Shown: in pieces, positions 1-5,343 of the stretch
Position numbering within the stretch: the stretch's first letter is position 1
Layout: each line of letters starts with the position of its first letter
NCBI GenBank assembly: GCA_030638185.1
Contig: DAOWFD010000192.1
Coordinates: 1 to 6,454, forward strand
Direction of reading: 5' to 3'
Origin: Candidatus Aegiribacteria sp.
GTDB lineage: Bacteria > Fermentibacterota > Fermentibacteria > Fermentibacterales > JCC-6
Length of the DNA stretch: 6,454 nt
Position numbers and translations under genes: made by a program
The notes under the pieces: model-generated
Told to the model about the DNA's origin: nothing
The model's database searches: none
Seen by the model: the letters and a program-made list of their open reading frames with translations, nothing else

Positions 1-420
1 AGAAACGCAGCAGGACTTCATGTGGGGGCCAGCGGAAACAAGATATACCCGATCGAACATCTTGAGGAGCTGGTAGATAGAATATGCAGGAGGGTGATCC
101 TGGAAGTCTACTGGGGCAGTAGTTTCGAAAAGAGAACCGCAGAGTACCTTGGAAGCAGATATCCTGTTGCAGTCATGCCTGAGCTGTCAGTTAGCGGATT
201 GATTGAGAGAATTGCGGGCTTGAGGTTATTCATTACACCTGATAACGGCCCGATGCATATTGCTTCGGCTGTTTCAGTGCCTGTGATAGCTCTTTTCAGA
301 ATAGATAACAGAGATAGATTCGCGCCGCTGTCAGAAGGTTCAAAAACTCTCTATGCGGAGGAGGGACCGGAGCCGGAAAGAGTCGCAGCAGCAGTTCTCG
401 AAGCCCTGGGTTGTTACTGA
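1..420 (+). CDS. Glycosyltransferase family 9 (heptosyltransferase-like), C-terminal part
   Basis: The reading frame is open from the first base, so this is the 3' part (139 residues) of a gene that begins outside the window; the GTG at 22 is only an internal codon. The segment LHVGASGNK followed by a helix (residues 6-25) matches the start of the GT9 nucleotide-sugar binding domain. TPDNGPMHIASA at about residues 79-90 (Asp81, Gly83, His86), followed by VPVIALF, is the family signature near the donor-binding site. Known GT9 members transfer heptose or related sugars from ADP-activated donors to the LPS core on the cytoplasmic face of the inner membrane; the exact sugar here cannot be read. 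The residue after ALF is Arg where many members have Gly. The TGA stop overlaps the convergent xseB stop. Family assignment is firm, substrate is not. Confidence 0.87.
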   Translation, partial: RNAAGLHVGASGNKIYPIEHLEELVDRICRRVILEVYWGSSFEKRTAEYLGSRYPVAVMPELSVSGLIERIAGLRLFITPDNGPMHIASAVSVPVIALFRIDNRDRFAPLSEGSKTLYAEEGPEPERVAAAVLEALGCY

Positions 421-641
421 TCTCCCCGGGATTCCTCCAGCTCTTTGAGTACTTCCTGTACTGTGGTTTCCGTTGCCGTAAGCCTGTCTCTCAGGCCTCT
501 GATTAGATCAGCAGCCCGTTTAACCTTGATTTCAAGCTGATCTACGGGACAGTCTTCCTGACCTATTTCATCTACCAGTTTTGTCAGTTCTTCCAGATCC
601 TCTTCGTAGGTTGTTCCCTTAATCTCGTTGCTATCATTCAT
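414..641 (-). CDS. xseB: Exodeoxyribonuclease VII small subunit
   Basis: A 75-residue acidic, helical protein, the usual size for XseB. TYEEDLEELTKLVDEI near the N-terminus, then a run of charged helix with a second helix ending QEVLKELEES, is the typical XseB two-helix pattern. XseB binds the XseA large subunit several times over; the cytoplasmic complex degrades single-stranded DNA from both ends and takes part in repair. The open frame extends upstream to 692, but the ATG at 641 is preferred: it has a GGAAGG ribosome site seven bases upstream, the protein then starts just before the conserved region, and the extension would be coding sequence of xseA. The start overlaps the xseA stop by 8 bp (ATGAATGA), so translation is probably coupled. 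The gene is the last of the minus-strand cluster, and its TAA overlaps the end of the GT9 gene. Confidence 0.9.
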   Translation of the reverse strand: MNDSNEIKGTTYEEDLEELTKLVDEIGQEDCPVDQLEIKVKRAADLIRGLRDRLTATETTVQEVLKELEESRGDQ

Positions 642-2076
642 TATCAGTCCTTCCCGGGATGATCCTCTCAGTTCTTGCCAGCAGTGAACCATCTCTGAGT
701 GTAACCTCTATCTCTTCATTTATGGATGTATCCTTGATACTCCGCAACAGTTCTCCTTCCTTACCGCGAACGGTTGCCCACCCTTTTCTGTAGAGCCTTT
801 CGGGGTTATTTCCCTTTACTGAAGCTTCAAGGTTTTCAAGGCGCATCGAGTATATTTCAAACCTTCGGGAAACCGACGAGATAAGTGTTCTTTCCAGAGA
901 ATTCAGCTCCTTTTCAAACCTTCCGAGGGTTCCCGTTTCCAGCACCCTTTTAAAAGAGCTGCCGCACCGTTCGAGTCTCCTGAATGCCGCTGCGATTGAA
1001 CTGCGGGCACTTCTCACCAGCCAGTTTTCAAATGTGTTTATCTCCTGCTTCTGTGCCCTGAAGATCAGCCTGCCCGATCGTGATAGAACAGCAGCGCTCG
1101 AGGATAATCTTTCACGCGCATGGGCAACACCCCTTGATGCTGACCTGTGAAGCATTACAGCCAGAGAATCGATGTTTACCATCAGGTCCGCGACTCTGTT
1201 CACGAGGAAGCCCGCAGCATGTGTGGGAGTCCGTGCGCTGGTATGCGAAGCAAAATCCGGAAGAGTGGTATCAGTTTCATGACCTATCGCTGAGATAACC
1301 GGCCATGGAACCTGTGATATTACACCGGCAATGTGCTCGTCATTGAACCAGGCGAGATCAGTTGCTGAACCGCCACCACGTGTAAGCACAACGACATCCA
1401 GATCCGGAACCGTAAGCAGTCTGTTGAAGGAATCGATGACACCCACAGCGGTATCATCGCCCTGCATAGGGGCGTACGCCACATATACCCTGAATGGGTA
1501 CCTGCTTTCTTTAAGTCCCTGTATGAAATCCTGTTCAGCAGCCGATCCCCCGGCTGTTATAAGTCCTATGTTCAAGGGAGCAAGAGGCATATCAAGTTCA
1601 GCATTCATCCCCAGGATTCCATCCTTCCTGAGCTTATCAACAAGTCTGCGAAGTCTCTGGGCCTGTTCTCCCACGGTCCAGGATGGATCGATCTTCTCGA
1701 CTATAAGCTGATACCTGCCGCCTTTATCCCATAGGGTTATCCTGCCCTGAATTCTGAGTGTCATGCCCTCACTGAGTTGAAACACCTCTCCAGCCCGTGC
1801 GAATTCTCGGACGATGGGAAAACGACTTCCTTTGAAAAGAGCGCAGTCTATTACTGCAAGGGGTTGACCCATTCCATCGGGGGATGGTTCCACCAGCCTG
1901 AAATAGGTGTGTCCTCTTGTGTTTAATTTTGAGACTTCAGCGATTTCTCCCCTTACCCATACGGGCTGTGGGAAAGCAGTAGAAAGGAGTTCAGCTACCC
2001 TTCTATTAAGGGAGAGGACAGTGAAGTCAGATGATACGTCAGAATAGTCTGAGATGGTAATCCCCGCCGGTTTCAC
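634..2076 (-). CDS. xseA: Exodeoxyribonuclease VII large subunit
   Basis: 480 residues, close to the usual 400-500 for XseA. An N-terminal OB-fold for single-stranded DNA is seen at about residues 18-130 (LNRRVAELL, VWVRGEI at 39-45, GHTYFRL at 55-61). The catalytic domain follows: GLITAGGSAAEQDF (171-184), LTRGGGSATDLAWFNDE (231-247), SAIGHETDTTLPDF (262-275) and SARTPTHAA (280-288), all expected for the metal-dependent nuclease core. A long helical region (about 295-420) and a small C-terminal beta segment (NPERLYRKGWATV, 424-436) complete the family architecture. With XseB it digests single-stranded DNA to short oligonucleotides. The only usable start is GTG at 2076: a TAG codon lies immediately upstream in frame and no other start lies before the conserved region. 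This puts the first 38 bp inside the preceding gene. No Shine-Dalgarno precedes the GTG, so translation probably depends on coupling or on a nearly leaderless transcript. Confidence 0.95.
   Translation of the reverse strand: MKPAGITISDYSDVSSDFTVLSLNRRVAELLSTAFPQPVWVRGEIAEVSKLNTRGHTYFRLVEPSPDGMGQPLAVIDCALFKGSRFPIVREFARAGEVFQLSEGMTLRIQGRITLWDKGGRYQLIVEKIDPSWTVGEQAQRLRRLVDKLRKDGILGMNAELDMPLAPLNIGLITAGGSAAEQDFIQGLKESRYPFRVYVAYAPMQGDDTAVGVIDSFNRLLTVPDLDVVVLTRGGGSATDLAWFNDEHIAGVISQVPWPVISAIGHETDTTLPDFASHTSARTPTHAAGFLVNRVADLMVNIDSLAVMLHRSASRGVAHARERLSSSAAVLSRSGRLIFRAQKQEINTFENWLVRSARSSIAAAFRRLERCGSSFKRVLETGTLGRFEKELNSLERTLISSVSRRFEIYSMRLENLEASVKGNNPERLYRKGWATVRGKEGELLRSIKDTSINEEIEVTLRDGSLLARTERIIPGRTDNE
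649..654 (-). promoter_or_regulatory. Ribosome binding site that sets the xseB start
   Basis: GGAAGG on the minus strand, seven bases before the ATG at 641 and inside the last codons of xseA. It selects the short 75-residue xseB over the longer open frame starting at 692. Confidence 0.65.
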
Positions 2077-2419
2077 CTATATCATGGATTATTATATAGG
2101 CTGTTCCGGTATAGGGCGCTGTAAGCACCAGGTCCTCAGTTCCCTCAGTAGCCCCTTCAGCTATAGCGAAGCCCCTTGCGTACATGTAATCCTCGAAATA
2201 GGGCATCTGAATGAATTCGTCATAGTTCATTTCATCCGAGGCTATGATTATGTCAAGATCCATCCTATCTTCGAAATTCAGGAGAACCCAGTAATCAAGC
2301 CCTTCTTCCAGGGATATCGTGTACATTGCCGTAGCGCCTCTGGCGATAGTATCCTCCGCATCCAGTAAAGGTGGAGGAGTGGATAATGAAGTTACAAGGA
2401 TTAAAATAAATATTGTCAT
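2039..2419 (-). CDS. Small secreted protein with PPC-like beta domain
   Basis: 126 residues. The N-terminus (MTIFILILVTSLS, then a Pro-rich segment) is a short hydrophobic export signal without the usual Lys/Arg, probably cleaved around residues 13-20. The remainder alternates hydrophobic and polar residues as in a beta-sandwich. The last part, LVLTAPYTGTAYIIIHDI then GDYHLRLF (97-126), resembles bacterial pre-peptidase C-terminal (PPC) domains, where a Gly-Thr-x-Tyr strand is followed by a final G-x-Y-x-L strand. PPC domains are non-catalytic beta modules of exported proteins; here one stands nearly alone, so its role is unknown. There are many Asp/Glu and no Cys. The ATG at 2419 has a GAGAGG ribosome site six bases upstream. 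The gene leads the cluster with xseA and xseB; an operon is likely from the overlap, but no functional link to exonuclease VII is evident. The family call is a resemblance by eye. Confidence 0.72.
   Translation of the reverse strand: MTIFILILVTSLSTPPPLLDAEDTIARGATAMYTISLEEGLDYWVLLNFEDRMDLDIIIASDEMNYDEFIQMPYFEDYMYARGFAIAEGATEGTEDLVLTAPYTGTAYIIIHDIGETGGDYHLRLF
2091..2096 (-). promoter_or_regulatory. Candidate internal -10 box (TATAAT) for xseA
   Basis: A perfect TATAAT on the minus strand, inside the 3' end of the secreted-protein gene. It ends 14 bases before the xseA GTG, so a transcript starting at the usual distance would carry only a few bases of leader. No recognisable -35 box lies 16-18 bp upstream and there is no TGn extension. 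The same bases encode a Tyr-Ile-Ile stretch of the upstream protein, so chance is a real alternative. Confidence 0.3.
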
Positions 2420-2755
2420 CTGCTACCTCTCAGATAGTAATTTCACACTATTCCATAACACCTATAAGATTCTCCAGAAACCTTCAACGGTCAAGTTTGG
2501 CGGTTTTGTTAAGAATTACGCGGTTTCTTATCTCTTTCATTCCCATAGTTTATACATCGAATATTCTACAAGTATTCCCTCTATTTATCTTCCGGTTCCG
2601 TTCCAGTTCCCATATTCCTGACAATTCTCACTGCAGATCGATTTTGCGGTTCCCGATTATGGATTCTCCAATTCGTGAAAATCCCGGAATTATTTCCTTT
2701 ATCATTTTTTTTCATTTCACCTCTTCATCTCTAAAATTTCGTTTTCTGACACGCC

Positions 2756-2826
2756 CGTATTTTTCGGGGGGGAGGGGAAAAACCGAAAATCCAGAAAAAT
2801 ACGACAAAATTCCGTTTTTTCCCCTC
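2756..2826. repeat. Two interleaved perfect inverted repeats (pseudoknot-like order)
   Basis: Arm A (cgtatttttc, 2756-2765) is the exact reverse complement of 2794-2803. Arm B (gaggggaaaaa, 2772-2782) is the exact reverse complement of 2816-2826. The arms run A-B-A'-B', so the two stems are interleaved: they could coexist only as a pseudoknot or would compete. A third, shorter pairing (ttttcgg 2761-2767 with 2783-2789) overlaps both. Because the arms contain A/T runs, some of this pairing may be compositional. Neither stem is a classical terminator, since the loops are 28 and 33 bases. Confidence 0.5.
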
Positions 2827-3118
2827 TACAGTGATATTTCTTAACTGGAACAGGGGTGGTACACTACTTAACTCACCATAAGAAGAATGAATAATCTTGG
2901 AATCGTATGCCCTCGGGTACCGGATGACCAGGATATATGGAATCTATCCCACCGTTGATCGAAAGCATTTTATTAGAAATTAAAAACATAAATATTGTCA
3001 CAGGTCTTGGGATAGAATATTCATAGTCCAGGTAAGTATCCCTGGCTGAAGAAACTTTAATGAAAATCTCAACGTAATAGCGAATAAAACGACATATTCC
3101 CTTGAAATATCGCTTTTC

Positions 3119-3149
3119 TTCCTCGGGATCATAAGAAATATCCGAGGAG
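3119..3149. repeat. Small stem-loop in the kinase upstream region
   Basis: CCTCGG at 3121-3126 pairs with CCGAGG at 3142-3147, extendable by an A-T pair and G-T wobbles at both ends, around a loop of about 13 bases. No T-run follows on either strand, so it is not a convincing intrinsic terminator. It lies upstream of the candidate kinase promoter and could be an operator-like dyad or chance. Confidence 0.3.
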
Positions 3150-3200
3150 TGAAATGCGTATAACGTTCCATATTATGCAGAGTTAAGCGCATCAGAATGG

Positions 3201-3209
3201 TGGTATATT
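3201..3209 (+). promoter_or_regulatory. Candidate extended -10 promoter for the kinase gene
   Basis: TGG followed by TATATT fits the extended -10 pattern TGnTATAAT with one mismatch. No good -35 box is seen, which an extended -10 can tolerate. It would give a leader of roughly 125 bases before the kinase start at 3343. Other partial boxes (TTGAAA at 3238, ATGACA at 3253) lack a properly spaced -10. Confidence 0.3.
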
Positions 3210-3333
3210 CAATAATATCAGACCTTCAGGAAAGGTGTTGAAAGTATCGAAAATGACATTTGCTTTACTAAAGAGCTCCGTATCTGTATCTTTACCGGAG
3301 AAAATATCCTGAAAAGAACAAGTTGATCTCCAT

Positions 3334-3340
3334 GGAGGAA
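3334..3340 (+). promoter_or_regulatory. Ribosome binding site that sets the kinase TTG start
   Basis: GGAGGAA lies two bases (four from the GGAGG core) before TTG at 3343. No ATG or GTG is available in frame between the upstream stop at 3310-3312 and the start of conserved sequence, so this site supports the TTG start. Confidence 0.65.
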
Positions 3341-3342
3341 TT

Positions 3343-4917
3343 TTGAAGAAGAAACAGACAATTAGGACAGGGCAGACAATCGCATACAAACTTCACAACG
3401 GGAGAATAGTATCGCTTTCCAATGAAATTCCCGAGGGGACCGACGTTAGAAAAATTCCCGCCGGCTCGGGAGAGGGCAGGGAGATCTACAGAAGAGGATT
3501 GATTCTGGCTCTGGACCAGGCTGTGAAGAGGAAATTTCCCGATGCACGTCTGTGGGTTGAACATTCAATTTCGCTTGGATACAGGTGCAGGTTACTGAAT
3601 CGGCCTGACATGACATCGGAAGAGATCGTAGAGAGGCTTACATGGGAGCTCAAGCGTATCGTTGAAGAGGCAATTCCCATTGAAACGGTCAAGTACGATC
3701 CAGATGCTACCGATGATCTGCCCGGCGAATTCCTTGAGCTTGTATCATGGAGTTCAGGGAAAAGGGCAATCAGGGGTAACAGGCTGCAAGACAGCTGCGC
3801 ATTCGCAATGGGGCCTTCTGTCCCTGATACGTCATGGCTTACAAAATGGGACCTGAAACCGCTTGAACGGGATTTTGTACTGAGGTTTCCCGGTTCCGCA
3901 TCCTGGCCGGAAATAGACGTATGGGTTCCCAGGAAGAAGCTGAATAAGGAATTCGACCTTGAAGAGAAGCATATAGCCAGGATGGGCGTTCAGAATATAG
4001 ATCAGCTCAACAGGCGCATAGAGGAGGATGGCGGCAGGCAGCTGGTAATAATGAGCCATTTCTATCAGACCTACAGGATGGTTCAGATCGTGCGGCAGCT
4101 TAAAAAGGATTTCCCGACCAGAAGAATCATAACGATTGCAGGACCCTCTTCCAGCGGCAAAACGACATTCGCAAGGCTACTGAGAACGTATCTCGTTGCA
4201 CAGGGTTTCGGTGCCAGGCTCATTAATGTTGACAATTACTTCAGAAAAAGGTCGGACACCCCCCTGGATTCGCACGGGAAGCCGGATTTCGAATGCCTGG
4301 AAGCCATTCATACGGAAATGTTCGGAGAGCATCTGGGCAAGCTTCTTGAAGGAGGCGAGATCAGGATGCCCCTATTCGATTTCCATTCGGGGGAAAGGTA
4401 CGATAACCATACTCCTATCAAGCTTGGAGAGAGGGAGTTTCTCCTTGTGGAGGGCATTCACGGGTTGAACGACGCGCTCACGCCTGGCGTAGCCCCAGAA
4501 TCAAAATTCAGGATATACGCCTCAGCCCTCACACAGCTTAACATCGACCGTATCACAAGAATGTCCACTTCCGACAGCAGGCTTGTAAGACGTATGGTGA
4601 GGGATAGTACCCAGAGAGGGTATTCAGCCGAGCAAACCATATCCATCTGGCCTTCGGTGAAAAGAGGAGAGAGGAGGAACATCTTCCCGTTCCAGGAGGA
4701 CGCTGACGCGATGTTCAATTCCTCGCTACCGTACGAACTGCCGGTCCTCAAGAAGTACGCGGAGCCATTACTGATGGAGGTTCCCTACGATTCACCGGTA
4801 TACCATACCGCAACGAAACTTCTGGACATACTGGATTGTACTAATCCTATAGATCAGAATCTCGTTCCCATTACGAGCCTTTTAAGGGAATTTATAGGAG
4901 GTTCGATCTTTTCGTAG
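3343..4917 (+). CDS. udk: Uridine/nucleoside kinase with N-terminal ThrRS-like domain
   Basis: 524 residues. This matches the large bacterial uridine-kinase-like family (about 550 residues, as in Thermotoga) in which a threonyl-tRNA-synthetase-like N-terminal region precedes a P-loop phosphoribulokinase/uridine kinase domain. The second-domain signatures are REIYRRGLILALDQAV (46-61) and VEHSISLGYRCRL (72-84). The kinase domain has Walker A GPSSSGKTTF (267-276), NVDNYFRKR (295-303) with Asp297, FDFHSGER (345-352), LLVEGIHGLN (367-376), LVRRMVRD (414-421), RGYSAEQTI (425-433), FPFQEDADAMFNSSLPYEL (448-466) and the C-terminal LREFIGGS (514-521). The expected reaction is ATP-dependent phosphorylation of a nucleoside, probably pyrimidine salvage in the cytosol; many members are called only nucleoside kinase, so substrate is uncertain and the symbol is provisional. 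Only about 42 residues precede the first conserved block, so the usual TGS domain is shortened or lost. No terminator is visible after the stop; a convergent gene ends 25 bases away. Confidence 0.88.
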   Translation: MKKKQTIRTGQTIAYKLHNGRIVSLSNEIPEGTDVRKIPAGSGEGREIYRRGLILALDQAVKRKFPDARLWVEHSISLGYRCRLLNRPDMTSEEIVERLTWELKRIVEEAIPIETVKYDPDATDDLPGEFLELVSWSSGKRAIRGNRLQDSCAFAMGPSVPDTSWLTKWDLKPLERDFVLRFPGSASWPEIDVWVPRKKLNKEFDLEEKHIARMGVQNIDQLNRRIEEDGGRQLVIMSHFYQTYRMVQIVRQLKKDFPTRRIITIAGPSSSGKTTFARLLRTYLVAQGFGARLINVDNYFRKRSDTPLDSHGKPDFECLEAIHTEMFGEHLGKLLEGGEIRMPLFDFHSGERYDNHTPIKLGEREFLLVEGIHGLNDALTPGVAPESKFRIYASALTQLNIDRITRMSTSDSRLVRRMVRDSTQRGYSAEQTISIWPSVKRGERRNIFPFQEDADAMFNSSLPYELPVLKKYAEPLLMEVPYDSPVYHTATKLLDILDCTNPIDQNLVPITSLLREFIGGSIFS

Positions 4918-4942
4918 AGGGCCCGGACGTCACTTGCGACAC

Positions 4943-5182
4943 TTACCAAACTACGACATTGAATTCAAAATCATTCCTGAAACATTCCATGTAATGACCT
5001 ATGTCTTGCGTATAATATGACATATTCAAATTCTCTATTGCCTTATATGCACTGTCCACGGGATTGTGATAACTTCGAGAAGGAGGAAGTTCAACAGGAT
5101 TACAGGCAATTAATACAAAGATTGGAACCACAAGGAATAGTGATTTCGTATAATTCCTGAATTGACTTCTGACGATTTTCAT
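4943..5182 (-). CDS. Very short lipoprotein, probably truncated
   Basis: 79 residues. The N-terminus has basic residues (Lys2, Arg5, Arg9, Lys13), a hydrophobic segment (about 14-26) and the lipobox LIAC with Cys27, so it should be lipidated; Asn28 follows the Cys. The mature part has a Pro-rich linker and then VDSAYKAIENLNMSYYTQ and HYMECFRNDFEF. That pattern of a helix with a Y-x-x-x-D spacing ending in D-F-x-F resembles the first helix and strand of a SnoaL/NTF2-like fold, which normally continues for another 80 or more residues. Here the frame stops right after DFEF plus five residues, 25 bp from the end of the kinase gene. ATG at 5182 is chosen over TTG at 5188 because AGGAGG lies six bases upstream of it. 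It may be a 3'-deleted gene that is still transcribed, or a genuinely small lipoprotein. Function unknown. Confidence 0.7.
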   Translation of the reverse strand: MKIVRSQFRNYTKSLFLVVPIFVLIACNPVELPPSRSYHNPVDSAYKAIENLNMSYYTQDIGHYMECFRNDFEFNVVVW

Positions 5183-5188
5183 TGTCAA

Positions 5189-5194
5189 CCTCCT
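5189..5194 (-). promoter_or_regulatory. Ribosome binding site for the lipoprotein
   Basis: Perfect AGGAGG on the minus strand, six bases before ATG at 5182. It would directly abut a TTG at 5188, so it favours the ATG start. Confidence 0.75.
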
Positions 5195-5206
5195 GCTACC
5201 AAGCTA

Positions 5207-5235
5207 ATAATAGTCGAATTCCTTTTGAACGCCAA
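5207..5235 (-). promoter_or_regulatory. Sigma70-type promoter for the lipoprotein gene
   Basis: On the minus strand, TTGGCG (5230-5235, 4 of 6 to TTGACA) and TATTAT (5207-5212, 5 of 6 to TATAAT) are separated by 17 bp. Transcription would start near 5200, giving a leader of about 18 bases containing the AGGAGG site. It is well placed in the divergent spacer. Confidence 0.5.
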
Positions 5236-5290
5236 CAAGTTTAATCACATGTGAAGCATATAAGGTAGCGAAGAGGCATCCTGAATATAA

Positions 5291-5318
5291 TTGTCGGTTA
5301 AGCTGAAATTGCTATATT
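5291..5318 (+). promoter_or_regulatory. Sigma70-type promoter for the M1 peptidase gene
   Basis: TTGTCG (5291-5296, 4 of 6) and TATATT (5313-5318, 5 of 6) are separated by 16 bp. The predicted start near 5325 leaves a leader of about 20 bases with AGGAGG at 5331-5336. The two divergent promoters in this spacer do not overlap; their -35 boxes are about 55 bp apart. Confidence 0.5.
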
Positions 5319-5343
5319 CAAAAGAAAGCAAGGAGGATAGCCA

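Larger units (their letters stand above)
2420..3342. other. 923-bp intergenic region without a convincing gene
   Basis: This spacer separates the divergent secreted-protein/xseAB cluster and the kinase gene. Open frames on both strands are short or compositionally biased (Ser/Phe/Ile-rich on the plus strand), have no good ribosome site and match no family I recognise. The plus strand is pyrimidine-rich over about 2520-2830: 30 of 40 bases at 2571-2610 and 40 of 50 at 2691-2740. GTTCC occurs three times at 2595-2610. A G-rich run (seven Gs, then AGGGG) begins at 2766, followed by the inverted repeats at 2756-2826. For the minus-strand cluster, only a poor promoter candidate was seen (TTGAAG at 2482-2487 and TATAGG at 2461-2466, 15-bp spacer). 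The 2830-3200 part is AT-rich and featureless apart from a stem-loop at 3119-3149. It could be a decayed gene, but no homology is visible by eye. Confidence 0.6.

Noticed and set aside
1331..1711. 126-codon plus-strand frame opposite xseA
   Set aside because: It lies antisense to the conserved catalytic core of xseA, is Ser/Pro-rich and is best explained as a coding shadow.
2764..2780. G-quadruplex at the seven-G run followed by AGGGG
   Set aside because: Only two separate G-runs are present; four G-tracts with short loops are needed, so a stable intramolecular quadruplex is not supported.
2413..2844. 143-codon plus-strand open frame in the long spacer
   Set aside because: It starts at TTG with no ribosome site, overlaps the start of a supported minus-strand gene, and its Ser/Phe/Ile/Arg-rich translation follows from the pyrimidine-rich composition.
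2887..2958. 23-codon ATG frame in the spacer
   Set aside because: The upstream AGAAGA is a poor ribosome site and the peptide has no recognisable feature; frames this short are expected by chance.
3011..3050. CCAGG...CCTGG dyad as a terminator or operator
   Set aside because: A 5-bp stem with an 8-base loop and no T-run is common by chance.
2998..3389. Two consecutive minus-strand open frames of about 65 codons
   Set aside because: No ribosome sites and no protein-like pattern; the second runs into the well-supported kinase gene on the other strand.
4918..4942. Bidirectional terminator between the kinase and lipoprotein genes
   Set aside because: The 25-bp gap contains GGGCCC but no usable hairpin and no T-run on either strand.
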